DNA from: Wocania_A spongiicola
GTDB taxonomy: Bacteria; Bacteroidota; Bacteroidia; Flavobacteriales; Flavobacteriaceae
Direction: 5' to 3'
Length of the DNA stretch: 64,000 bases
NCBI RefSeq assembly: GCF_023502325.1
Contig: NZ_JAMFLZ010000001.1
Location: forward strand, 620,001 to 684,000
Part shown: positions 41,635 through 50,678 of the stretch, one piece after another
Position numbering within the stretch: position 1 is the first letter of the stretch
Layout: every line of letters starts with the position of its first letter
Made by a program: the position numbers and the translations under genes
Notes under the pieces: generated by a model
Seen by the model: only the letters and a program-made list of their open reading frames with translations
Told to the model about the DNA's origin: nothing
Database searches by the model: none

Positions 41635-41943
41635 ATGAACTTTCAAATAATAAACAACAAAGGCGTTTTTGAAATCCATGGCGATTTTACAAATGCACAT
41701 AGTAACCAAGCAGCCAATTACTTTAACAATTTGCTAGATAGGTATTACGAGATTGTTATATGCCTTAAACAAGTTAAGCGTATAGACAGTAGAGCTTTAA
41801 ACGTTATGCAGTTTATTTCGGCTAAAGCAAAAAGACGAAGCAAGATATTATTTGTTTTAGGAAAAGATAACAAACGTATTAGTAAAGAATTTGAAGCGGC
41901 AAACCTTAATAACATTTTTAGAAATGATTACAATAGCAAATAA
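41635..41943 (+). CDS. STAS-like domain protein 2
   Basis: A 102-residue protein with the STAS pattern GVFEIHGDFTNAHSNQAANY, then VICLKQVKRIDSRALNVMQF and a basic C-terminal part (AKRRSKILFVLGKDNKRI). Ser follows Asp in RIDSRAL, the position phosphorylated in anti-anti-sigma factors. It follows STAS 1 by 24 nt and overlaps the flippase start by 20 nt, which suggests tightly coupled expression. Role probably regulatory for polymer synthesis. Confidence 0.78.
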   Translation: MNFQIINNKGVFEIHGDFTNAHSNQAANYFNNLLDRYYEIVICLKQVKRIDSRALNVMQFISAKAKRRSKILFVLGKDNKRISKEFEAANLNNIFRNDYNSK

Positions 41944-43177
41944 TTTGAGAAAAAAGATAACACCAGAACAGTTGTTTATGATAAGTGTTCTGGCTGTAAA
42001 CGGCGGGAATTATTTGTATAATTTAATTCTTGGTCGTTTGCTAGGGCCAGCTCAATTTGCTGATGCTGCAGTACTTATTACATTTTTATTGGTGCTCTCT
42101 TTTATAGCTATGACTTTTCAATTAGTAACAGCAAAATTTTCAGTACTATTCGAAAATCAATTATTTAAAAGCTTTATTTCAAAAATTTATAAAAATGCGC
42201 TTGCGGTAGGTATTGCTATGGGTGCAATAATTATATGCTTTGCTGCACAATTACAGCACCTATTTAATACATCAACCTCTAGTATGTTTGTGATTTTTGG
42301 CTGTGGTGTGCCTTTGTATTTTTTAATGAGTGTGAATAGAGGTGTTTTTCAAGGAAAAAAAGCATTTAAAGCATTATCTGTAACGTATCAGGCCGAAATG
42401 TTGAGTCGCCTATTAATTACATTGGGGTTACTATTTTTATTTAACATTCAATCTTCAGTTGTTATTGCTATTGGAATTTTAATTTCTTTTGGGTTTGGAT
42501 TACTCCCTTTTAAATTCAAAACGATTGCTTTTAATACAAAAACATTAATAGATGTATCGCACGCTAAACAGGTAAAACGATTTTTTATTTTAACGGCGTT
42601 TTATGAGTTGACACAAATCATTATTAATAACAGTGATATTCTTTTAGTTAAACATTATTTTGAATCTTATGAAGCTGGTTTATATGCTTCGTTAGCTTTA
42701 ATAGGGCGTGTAGTTTACTTTATAGCTTGGATGTTTGTAATGCTTTTATTGCCAACAGTGGTTCAACTTAAAAAAGAAGGAAAAGAAACAGCATCTATAT
42801 TATTTAAATACGTTGGTTATATAGCAATTATTTCATTTGCCATTGTTTTAGCATGTTTAAGTTTTCCAGAAACCATTATAAACTTACTATTTGGTAACAG
42901 TTATATAACTATGGCACCGCTTTTATGGAAGTATGCTATTGCCACAAGTATGTTTGCCATTTCTAACATATTTGCGTATTACTATTTGTCTTTAGATAGG
43001 TATGTGCCAGTTATTATTTCAGGAGTGTTTGGAATGCTTCAAATGGTGTTGGTTGTTTTTTACCATGAGAGTTTAGAGCAAGTAGTACACATGCAGATTT
43101 TCGCAATGATATTATTATTAATCATTCAGGTAGTATTCTTTAAACTAGATCAAGTTAAATCGAACAGGAAAGTATAA
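41924..43177 (+). CDS. Polysaccharide flippase/MATE-like transporter (Wzx type)
   Basis: A 417-residue membrane protein with about 12 helices (oligosaccharide flippase superfamily). Landmarks are LILGRLLGPAQFADAAVLIT, MSVNRGVFQGKKAFKALS and ELTQIIINNSDILLVKHYF, ending in a short basic tail. It would move lipid-linked sugar units across the inner membrane. ATG 41924 is preferred, 20 nt inside STAS 2; an earlier in-frame TTG would add a polar tail. It follows the STAS pair and precedes a GT4 gene. Confidence 0.88.
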   Translation: MITIANNLRKKITPEQLFMISVLAVNGGNYLYNLILGRLLGPAQFADAAVLITFLLVLSFIAMTFQLVTAKFSVLFENQLFKSFISKIYKNALAVGIAMGAIIICFAAQLQHLFNTSTSSMFVIFGCGVPLYFLMSVNRGVFQGKKAFKALSVTYQAEMLSRLLITLGLLFLFNIQSSVVIAIGILISFGFGLLPFKFKTIAFNTKTLIDVSHAKQVKRFFILTAFYELTQIIINNSDILLVKHYFESYEAGLYASLALIGRVVYFIAWMFVMLLLPTVVQLKKEGKETASILFKYVGYIAIISFAIVLACLSFPETIINLLFGNSYITMAPLLWKYAIATSMFAISNIFAYYYLSLDRYVPVIISGVFGMLQMVLVVFYHESLEQVVHMQIFAMILLLIIQVVFFKLDQVKSNRKV

Positions 43178-43215
43178 GTCTAAATGCATTTTTTGATTAA
43201 TCTAAGGCAAATTAC

Positions 43216-43248
43216 CATTCGTCTACAGCAAATGTTAACCCGTCTATA
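43216..43248 (+). promoter_or_regulatory. LytTR-type repeats before GT4 gene
   Basis: CATTCGTCTACA (43216-43227) and AACCCGTCTATA (43237-43248), 21 bp apart. The second copy is better conserved in its GTCTATA part than at other sites. Located 39 nt after the flippase gene and about 150 nt before the GT4 start, it indicates a separate promoter. Confidence 0.75.
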
Positions 43249-43399
43249 ATGCCCCCTTTTTAGGATTTAAAAACCCCAAATTTACAGTGTAATTAAAAAA
43301 CTAATCATTATGAATCATCCAGAACTAAATGTTCATATTCTGAATAAATAAAAACTGGATACACCATAAGACCATTTGATAACAATAAAAAAAGAACTT

Positions 43400-44611
43400 A
43401 TGAAACTAGCAATTGTAACAGCATATCCGCCAAGTAAAGTCACTTTAAATGAATACGCTTATCATTTAGTAAAGCACTTTAGACAAAAAGAAGATATTAC
43501 AGAAATTGTATTGTTAACTGACAGAACTGAAGGTGAAAAAGATATCAATTTTGCCGAAGCTGGTTGTAAAATAACAATAAAAGAATGCTGGACATTTAAT
43601 AGCTATAAAAACATTTATAGTGTTACTAAAGCTATTAATGAAACTAAACCAGACTCTGTGTTATTTAATTTACAGTTTATGAAATTTGGTGATAAAAAAG
43701 TAGCTGCTGCTTTAGGTTTAATGTTGCCATTTGTTTGTAAGCTAAAGAAAATACCTAATATCGTTTTGTTACACAATATTTTAGAAGAAGTAGATTTAGG
43801 AAAAGCAGGGTTTACCAATAACAAAATCATGCAAAAAATTTATGGATTTATAGGAAGCACGCTTACAAGATTAATTCTGCAAGCTGATGTAGTTGCTTTA
43901 ACCATGCAAAAGTATGTAGATATTTTAGAAGAAAAATATAATGCTAAAAATGTAAAATTAATACCTCATGGTACTTTTGAAATTCTTGAAGAACCTGCTT
44001 ATGATGTGCCATTACAACCTTTTAAAGTGATGACTTTTGGGAAGTTTGGAACCTACAAAAAAGTGGAAGGAATGATTGAAGCTGTTGAATTAATTAAACA
44101 ACATTCAAATTTTAATTTAGAGGTAGTTATTGCAGGAACAGATAACCCTAATACACCAGGGTATTTAGAATCTGTAAAAGAAGCATATAGCCATGTAGAA
44201 GGTGTAACCTTTACTGGATATGTAGCAGAAGAAGATGTGCCAAAACTATTTAAAGAAAGTGCTGTAGTGGTTTTTCCTTATACGTCTACAACAGGAAGCT
44301 CTGGAGTATTACACCAGGCAGGAAGTTATGGTAAAGCAGTAGTTATGCCAGATTTAGGAGATTTGGCACTGCTGGTAAAAGATGAAGGTTACAGAGGTGA
44401 ATTTTTTGAACCAGAAAGTGTTAACAGTTTAGCTCAAGCCATAGTAAATATTCTTTCAAACAATGCTTATAGAGTTGAATTAGAAAAAGCAAATTATAAA
44501 GCGGCAACAGCTTATCCAATGTCAAAAATTGCAGATATGTATATACATACATTTGAGAATATCATTAATAAAAAAGAAGTAGTAATAATAGAAGATCAAA
44601 TTATAGCTTAA
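43400..44611 (+). CDS. Family 4 glycosyltransferase
   Basis: A 403-residue GT-B enzyme. The N-terminal Rossmann half opens MKLAIVTAYPPSKVTLNEYA; the C-terminal half has MTFGKFGTYKKVEGMIEAVE, VVIAGTDNP, VTFTGYVAEEDVPKLFKES and the GT4 signature VVFPYTSTTGSSGVLHQAGS with GKAVVMPDLGDLALLV. It transfers a sugar from a nucleotide donor. ATG 43400 starts at the usual position; an in-frame TTG 24 nt upstream is rejected. It has its own LytTR-type site and is probably part of the exopolysaccharide system. Confidence 0.9.
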   Translation: MKLAIVTAYPPSKVTLNEYAYHLVKHFRQKEDITEIVLLTDRTEGEKDINFAEAGCKITIKECWTFNSYKNIYSVTKAINETKPDSVLFNLQFMKFGDKKVAAALGLMLPFVCKLKKIPNIVLLHNILEEVDLGKAGFTNNKIMQKIYGFIGSTLTRLILQADVVALTMQKYVDILEEKYNAKNVKLIPHGTFEILEEPAYDVPLQPFKVMTFGKFGTYKKVEGMIEAVELIKQHSNFNLEVVIAGTDNPNTPGYLESVKEAYSHVEGVTFTGYVAEEDVPKLFKESAVVVFPYTSTTGSSGVLHQAGSYGKAVVMPDLGDLALLVKDEGYRGEFFEPESVNSLAQAIVNILSNNAYRVELEKANYKAATAYPMSKIADMYIHTFENIINKKEVVIIEDQIIA

Positions 44612-44683
44612 AATAGTTACCCAAACTTTTTGCTCCATATATCTCGAAAGAAAAGCCTATTTAAAAGTTAAGTGTTAATGAAT

Positions 44684-46201
44684 CTATTCTTTAGAGATGT
44701 ATTTAAAAGCGGGTTTAGTCTCTCCGTTTTGGGTTATAAATCCGAAATGTTCTTGAGCCCGTTTTCTCCAAGGAAGTCGTCCAACGACTTCCTTTGGTAT
44801 TTCTATAAAGTCATAAAGCGTCCAAGACATAAATGATATATCATTATTGCTAAAAATGTTTTGTGCTTGTTTATGATACTCAGCTTGATTCTTTTCTGAA
44901 TTGCCAAAAGGATTCCAAAGTCCTTTATATGACGACATGCCAAATTCGGTAATTGCGATAGGTTTATTAGGAATGTCTTGTTTTAAGCCTTTGTATATTG
45001 CCTCCAAATCATCTAAATCTTCATAATAATGAAAAGTGATAAAATCCAGTTTGTTTTTTAGAAACTTAGCGCTTTTAGCATTAGACCACCCTATAGTAAC
45101 AGGATGCTTCTTATCAACAGATTTCACTAAATCAATCATGTTATCCAACCAAGCTATGACGTGTTTTTGTCCACGGGATTCAAAATCTAAATTAGGTTCG
45201 TTTTTTATATCCCAAGCTAATAATGCGTTATGGTTTTTTAAAGTAGATACTATGGTTTCTGCATGGCGTTGGTTTAACGTCCAATCCAGTACCGAATAGT
45301 CACCATAAAAATCAAACAAAGTCACCACTACCTTTAATTGTTGTGTCTCAGCCAAGTTTAATAATTGAGTAAGTTTTTTTAGTTTTTTAATATTAATATT
45401 AGCTTTTCCAAAAGCTTCGTAAGGCACAAAAATTCGAATGCTATTGAGTCCAGATTCTTTAATAAGTTTAAAGTCTTTGGTAATGATAGCTGGATCAAAT
45501 TTGTCGCCAAACATATTCCAAGGTGTAGCTTGAGGATAATAATTAATGCCTTTTATACTGGTTATGTTATTTAAAACCGGATTAATATCTGCATTATAAA
45601 CCTCTGTTTTTTGTTTTATAATATGCCGAATACGCCAAAACCCATCTTCTAATAATAAAATAACTTTGTAAGTCGATTTTTCTGTGGTTTCTAAAATGAT
45701 ATTTTCATTTTCATAAATACGCTTGTATTCAACAACATCGTTATCTGTTATAACCACTAATTGACCATCTTCACTAAAAAACTCTAAGGTTGGATGATGC
45801 TTTAATGTTGTACCTTCAACAGTGATGTTTTTAGTTTTATTTTGTTCAATAATATTGAAGATATTTTCACGCGAACTGTCAGTATAATAATCGTCTATAC
45901 CAATGGTTTTATTTATTTTATAGGCTATATGTTTTACATACCAAGCATCTAAATAATCATTTTCAATAGCATTTAAGGTTTGCTCATTCATTGGTCGACC
46001 TTCGTTGTTTAAAGGCGCCCAGGTAATTTTTGGTAAGTACTGGTCTATTTTTTTAATATCTGTATGCAGTATAGCACTTCTATCTGCACCTGTGTTAAGA
46101 TAACTGTATAAACTACTAATACCAAAAACAACCAATGCAGTTATAGCGATATAAGATAGTATTAAAACCGCACGTAATATGTTTTTATTAATGCCTATCA
46201 T
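44684..46201 (-). CDS. Membrane-anchored glycoside hydrolase (GH5-like TIM barrel)
   Basis: A 505-residue protein with one N-terminal transmembrane helix (about 10-33) and a periplasmic domain. The C-terminal half (about 205-500) is a cellulase-like TIM barrel: KGINYYPQATPWNM, GLNSIRIFVPYEAFG, catalytic acid/base Glu335 in WDIKNEPN, and nucleophile Glu419 in AITEFGMSS. The first half is an NTF2-like or unknown domain. It overlaps the upstream Ig-like gene by four nt (ATGA). In polymer synthesis clusters such hydrolases edit or release nascent chains (like BcsZ). The specific glycan is unknown. Confidence 0.85.
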   Translation of the reverse strand: MIGINKNILRAVLILSYIAITALVVFGISSLYSYLNTGADRSAILHTDIKKIDQYLPKITWAPLNNEGRPMNEQTLNAIENDYLDAWYVKHIAYKINKTIGIDDYYTDSSRENIFNIIEQNKTKNITVEGTTLKHHPTLEFFSEDGQLVVITDNDVVEYKRIYENENIILETTEKSTYKVILLLEDGFWRIRHIIKQKTEVYNADINPVLNNITSIKGINYYPQATPWNMFGDKFDPAIITKDFKLIKESGLNSIRIFVPYEAFGKANINIKKLKKLTQLLNLAETQQLKVVVTLFDFYGDYSVLDWTLNQRHAETIVSTLKNHNALLAWDIKNEPNLDFESRGQKHVIAWLDNMIDLVKSVDKKHPVTIGWSNAKSAKFLKNKLDFITFHYYEDLDDLEAIYKGLKQDIPNKPIAITEFGMSSYKGLWNPFGNSEKNQAEYHKQAQNIFSNNDISFMSWTLYDFIEIPKEVVGRLPWRKRAQEHFGFITQNGETKPAFKYISKE

Positions 46202-47412
46202 AGTTTTATATTTTGATATACTTTTTGAATACCAGCAGTTTCTATTTTAAAAGTATAAGCGCCTTTTGTAAAAATATCAGAACTCAATTTAAAATTGGTA
46301 TAACCTTCAAATGTGCTTTTAAAAAGTGTTTTAACTTTTTTATCGTTTTGGTAGATGTGTAGCTTTACTTCTAAACCATCAGGAATCATTTGGTTCATAA
46401 AACTTTTTAAAGGGCCAACACTTATCGTTCTGTTATCATCAGAAAAAGCAATCTGAAAATCTAAAATAGCCTGTTTGTAAATTAATGATAAGCTATCACT
46501 TTCAGCCATCCCTTCTATAAAGGCTTTAACCACCCAATTTTCTTCGTGGTCTGGATGAATCATTTTAGCTTTTGCAATGCCATTAATGGTGCTGCCAGAC
46601 GTTTTGAGAATATGGTTAGAAGCATTGGTTATAAAAAAATCAACATAAGTACCATCGCTAACAATATTGCCGTATTTGTCTTTTATAATAGAGGTTGAAA
46701 AATTTGTGATTTGATTCCCATCGGCATACTCGTGATTACGATTGTAGGTTATGGTAAAATCTGTTGGAATTGCTGGCATAACATTAACATCATACTCTTT
46801 TGAGTTTTTGCTAAGACATTCAGAACTGATAAGGATTCTACCTGTTTTTGTCTCTGAATATATATTTCTATAGCTGATACTATTTTTCATGTAAACCACA
46901 TCTTTACTCTTATTTTCTAAAAATTGATATTTTACTGAAACCGCCGTACCATCTTTTAAAGGGTTATCATAAATATCTGTTGGAATAACAACTAACATGG
47001 TATAATCTGCTCCTCCAGCTTCAATACTTGGAGGGCCTAAGTACGTTTCCATAGTTGTTACTTCTTGTTTTGGATATATATTAAGCTTACCAGAAAGCGG
47101 TGTATCATCACCTAATAAATTCCAGCTAATTACCCCCGTTTTATTGCTGAAGGTTTTGGGAAGTTGATAATTTAAAATACCATTTTCTAGATGAGGGTTA
47201 ATAATTGTAGAGCCATAACTATTACTTAAATATAAGTTAGGTTTAGAAGCATTAGTATTTGAAAATGTTAAAGCGATAGTGTTTCCTGCCTCAAACTCAG
47301 TTTCTGAAGTAAGTAATTGAATGTTGTTATTAATAATCGATTCATCTACAGATGATACGAATGATGAAAACACCAATGTAATTATTAAAAGATATGTAGG
47401 TTTTAATGTCAT
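46198..47412 (-). CDS. Exported Ig-like/invasin-type protein
   Basis: A 404-residue exported protein (signal peptide about 1-22). It is a chain of beta-sandwich modules: AGNTIALTFSNTNASKPNLY, the Big_1/invasin-like TDIYDNPLKDGTAVSV and KDKYGNIVSDGTYVDFFIT (residues about 140 and 250), and a last module with ISVGPLKSFMNQMIPDG. The form D-x-Y-G-N-x-(L/V)-x-D-G-T is the Big_1 signature. Located between the GT-C-like membrane protein and the glycoside hydrolase with overlaps of one and four nt, so all three are made together. Probably a periplasmic or surface scaffold for the polymer. Confidence 0.75.
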   Translation of the reverse strand: MTLKPTYLLIITLVFSSFVSSVDESIINNNIQLLTSETEFEAGNTIALTFSNTNASKPNLYLSNSYGSTIINPHLENGILNYQLPKTFSNKTGVISWNLLGDDTPLSGKLNIYPKQEVTTMETYLGPPSIEAGGADYTMLVVIPTDIYDNPLKDGTAVSVKYQFLENKSKDVVYMKNSISYRNIYSETKTGRILISSECLSKNSKEYDVNVMPAIPTDFTITYNRNHEYADGNQITNFSTSIIKDKYGNIVSDGTYVDFFITNASNHILKTSGSTINGIAKAKMIHPDHEENWVVKAFIEGMAESDSLSLIYKQAILDFQIAFSDDNRTISVGPLKSFMNQMIPDGLEVKLHIYQNDKKVKTLFKSTFEGYTNFKLSSDIFTKGAYTFKIETAGIQKVYQNIKL

Positions 47413-50400
47413 TAATTTGAATTTCCTATATAACTATTAGTTTCTATTTTTATAAACTTATAATTTGCGTGTTCTATGGTTTGTAAAGCAACATGTGTTT
47501 GGTTTTTAATTCTATTGGGTACTATTTTATTAGAAATATCTTCATTTGGTAAACCATTTACAAAACAGTTTTCCATATTATCAGTTATTATGTTGAGGTT
47601 TTTGTCTTTTAAAAGTAGATATTCAAAACTTTGTTGCCGCTGCTGTCTGATACCTTCTTCTAGAAATAAATGATCTACCCAAATCATATTTTTGTTTTCA
47701 TCATAATAGGTAATAAGTAATTGGGGAATGGTAATTTCTTTTAATCCAGAATTGAATAATTTACCACTAATAGCTTCTGGAGAGATATTTAAATCACTAA
47801 TAGTAACTTTTTTATACAAATCAGATCCAGAAACATTACCAGCAACTTGTAAGTTGAATTTAGTAGGTTGCTCACTAAATTCAATAGGTGTAAACTCATC
47901 AGGGTTAAATGTTTTAGGTATAGAATCTTGAGTTTTAGACCATGCAATGCCTTCAAAATTAATTTTAAAGGAAGTAACTTCCTTTGGTAGTAATTTATGT
48001 TTTACATGATATTTGGCGTTAAAGGTTGCTAGTTCTTTATCATCATCATTATATAAAGTGCCTTTTAAAACAACATCTGCTGGAACATTATCTATATTTT
48101 GAATTTCTCCAATTAAAGCATAACTATTATCACGTTTTATCAATTTAGCTGAAAGTATTTCTAAAACTGGTTGTTTCAAAACATCTTCATGATGGGTTTG
48201 TTCTGTAGTAATGCGTCTACGACCTTGATTAAAATATCCAGTGGAATTATCTGAATATAGCTGGTCTGGTGGTAAATCTAAATCAATATCTTCTGGTTGG
48301 ATATACCATTTACTATTTAATTTAATAAGAGATTTATAATTGGTTTTCTTAATTTTTTCTAAAGGTGTAATCCAATTGGTATTTACTTTAATAGTTGCTA
48401 AACGGTCTGTCTTATTAGTAATAATGGTTTCTATAGCATCTAATTTGGCATACGAACTCAATAAGCCGTCAGTTACCGAAATCTCTAGCATATATTGAGC
48501 AATTGGCATATTGCTTTCTGGGTTAATAAGATGATGTGCTTTTTCAAATTCTTTAAAATCAAGTGCATCATAATAAGCCAATATTGCATTTTCTGGCGAA
48601 TGATGAGCATCATTTTTTATATAGAATTTATAGGTGCTATAGCCTATAACGATAACCAAAAATACAGCCCAAATATGTGTTGTTTTAAGAAGCCCTTTTG
48701 GAAACAAACTATAACTATTCTCAAAACTCAAATACCCAGGAATTGTTCTAGATCTTGCTTTTAAAGCTCGAATCCATAGCCATTGGATATTTAATATAAA
48801 AGCTATAATAATAGTTAAAAATGGAACAATACCCCAAAGTAGTTTTTGCCATGTTGCAACCTCTTCTTTAGGTAAAATGGATGAGATAGGTGGAACATTT
48901 AGCTTTTCCCATACTTGAATACCATTTTCTAACTGACGCAAACGCTGCCACCCACAGAAATATAATATGGGGTCGTAAAACTTATCGTTAGAAAAGACAT
49001 ACTTAAGATGATACTTTTCTGGGGTAGTTAAAAACTGTTGTAAAGATCCAATGCCTTCTAAACCTTTAAATTTGGAGTTCTCAAGGCGCTCAATAGGCCG
49101 TGTTGTGAGTTCTGGTAATCGTCTTGCTGAATGATAGTTGCCATCAACGCTTAAGGCATTAGTTTGTGTAGATAACCAAGCCATTTGATCGCCAAAACCT
49201 AAAGTCATATAGCGCCATTGGTCATGCTGATCTTGATTAAGAAAATTAACAATAGGCAACATTTTAATTTGCTGAGGTTGTGAAGGCCTAAAATACCCCA
49301 AACTCATGGTGAAAATAGTCATGAAAATAACCAAGCTGGCGAGTAGTCCACCAATAATTCGATGATAAATAGCTCCAAATTTGTCTTGAATTATAGTTTT
49401 TAAATCGCCTTGAACAAATCGATACGTAAATTCCCCAAAAAGAGGTAAAGACATGATTGATGCCCAAAGTGTAAATCGGTCAAGTGTTAAAATATTATAG
49501 GCGGTTTCACCTAACACAAACTTAGGGATAAACGTTGTGCCTCCAGTTCCTAAAATAAATAATATACTTATTGATAAACCAAAAAACAAATAGCGTTTAC
49601 TGTAATATCTATAAAAAATGTAAGGAAGAAGTATAAGTAGTACACCCCAAGGAATTAAGAAGAACACCAACCCTGAAGAGGATATTTCTAAAAAATTATC
49701 GCGAGATCCATGAGGGATAGGAACTTGGGTAATAGGATTATTTTTTGAATTTATCCAATAAGGCAGTATACATCCTATAATTATAACAAGAGAACTTAAC
49801 CCAAAACTTATAATACGCTTAAATAACTTAAAGAAACTATTAAGAAAGGCTTTAATTGTAATAGCTTTTATGGATCCAACCTGTTCTCTTGATTCGTCCA
49901 TAATAACCATGCCTATTAGTGGAAAAACAAAAAAGACCATACCAAAAATAGGAGTTACATGGTGTGATGTTACAGTAACAGCTATTAGGGATAATGAAGT
50001 AAATAGAAATCGATATTTTCCCGTTTTTAACCACAAATAAATTTCTGGTAAGGCATGCATTAAAATAGATATACCAATAATACTTGGTAATTGCCCAAAT
50101 AAGTGTAAAGTCTCTACAAAGGAAGAAGAAAATACAGATAAAATTGCTGCGTAACCTGCAACAGCTTTATTTGAAGTGATTAATAAAGAAAATCGATAAA
50201 CTCCAGTTATAAATAATATTACACTAATTATAGCTATAGTAAATAACCCAAACTTTAAACCTCCAATAAAAGAAAATGCAGCAATAGCTTGATGCACTAA
50301 TGGCGGATAGCTCATTACCGTAAACCCTGTATACCATTTATAATTCCAAGGCTCAAACCAACTATTGGCATAATGATCTGCAAAAAACAAATGAATCAGG

Positions 50401-50501
50401 GCATCGTATGTTTCTTCTAAAGTAAAAAATATAGAAGTTCCATGAAATGCTAATCCTATAAGTATAGCAACAATTAAATATTTATTTGACTTTTCTTTCA
50501 T
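47412..50501 (-). CDS. Large GT-C-like membrane protein (PTPS-related TM domain)
   Basis: A 1029-residue membrane protein. The first 470 residues have about 11 helices with an early acidic motif FTLEETYDALIHLFFADHYA and SYPPLVHQAIAAF, matching the 6-pyruvoyl-tetrahydropterin-synthase-related transmembrane family, thought to be GT-C-type glycosyltransferases or polymerases. Two more helices (about 570 and 620) lead to a periplasmic C-terminal half with an NTF2-like domain (about 640-740) and beta-sandwich repeats. It heads the minus-strand trio GT-C/Ig-like/hydrolase. Its start faces the GT2 gene over a 177-nt region that contains a LytTR-type site. Likely the polymerising enzyme; inferred. 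Confidence 0.8.
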   Translation of the reverse strand: MKEKSNKYLIVAILIGLAFHGTSIFFTLEETYDALIHLFFADHYANSWFEPWNYKWYTGFTVMSYPPLVHQAIAAFSFIGGLKFGLFTIAIISVILFITGVYRFSLLITSNKAVAGYAAILSVFSSSFVETLHLFGQLPSIIGISILMHALPEIYLWLKTGKYRFLFTSLSLIAVTVTSHHVTPIFGMVFFVFPLIGMVIMDESREQVGSIKAITIKAFLNSFFKLFKRIISFGLSSLVIIIGCILPYWINSKNNPITQVPIPHGSRDNFLEISSSGLVFFLIPWGVLLILLPYIFYRYYSKRYLFFGLSISILFILGTGGTTFIPKFVLGETAYNILTLDRFTLWASIMSLPLFGEFTYRFVQGDLKTIIQDKFGAIYHRIIGGLLASLVIFMTIFTMSLGYFRPSQPQQIKMLPIVNFLNQDQHDQWRYMTLGFGDQMAWLSTQTNALSVDGNYHSARRLPELTTRPIERLENSKFKGLEGIGSLQQFLTTPEKYHLKYVFSNDKFYDPILYFCGWQRLRQLENGIQVWEKLNVPPISSILPKEEVATWQKLLWGIVPFLTIIIAFILNIQWLWIRALKARSRTIPGYLSFENSYSLFPKGLLKTTHIWAVFLVIVIGYSTYKFYIKNDAHHSPENAILAYYDALDFKEFEKAHHLINPESNMPIAQYMLEISVTDGLLSSYAKLDAIETIITNKTDRLATIKVNTNWITPLEKIKKTNYKSLIKLNSKWYIQPEDIDLDLPPDQLYSDNSTGYFNQGRRRITTEQTHHEDVLKQPVLEILSAKLIKRDNSYALIGEIQNIDNVPADVVLKGTLYNDDDKELATFNAKYHVKHKLLPKEVTSFKINFEGIAWSKTQDSIPKTFNPDEFTPIEFSEQPTKFNLQVAGNVSGSDLYKKVTISDLNISPEAISGKLFNSGLKEITIPQLLITYYDENKNMIWVDHLFLEEGIRQQRQQSFEYLLLKDKNLNIITDNMENCFVNGLPNEDISNKIVPNRIKNQTHVALQTIEHANYKFIKIETNSYIGNSN

Positions 50502-50584
50502 TGAAAAATGTAAGCTCTTTTCTACGAATTAAAGATATAACAAAGTTTTGTTTCGACGAGTGGTATTTATCGAAGTAAAGTTTT

Positions 50585-50653
50585 CATTCATCTACACAAC
50601 CATTCCAGCCAACGATTTACACCCAAAAAAGACGTCAATCGCTGATACTTTTG
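50585..50653 (+). promoter_or_regulatory. LytTR-type repeats and -7 element before GT2 gene
   Basis: CATTCATCTACA (50585-50596) and CAGCCAACGATT (50606-50617), 21 bp apart, then the perfect -7 element TACTTTTG at 50646-50653, 61 nt after the first repeat. The spacing equals that at 31097-31157. It sits between divergent genes and may also affect the GT-C-like gene. Confidence 0.8.
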
Positions 50654-50678
50654 AGACATAAATCAAAACAAGTTTACT

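Noticed and set aside
43310..43351. 13-codon frame MNHPELNVHILNK between the LytTR-type site and the GT4 gene
   Set aside because: Could be a leader peptide, but there is no supporting feature such as run of regulatory codons or a terminator fold; chance is likely at this length.
47340..47351. ATTCATCTACAG, a match to the LytTR-type strong half-site, inside the Ig-like gene
   Set aside because: It is within a coding region, lacks the weaker copy 21 bp downstream and is not near a promoter.
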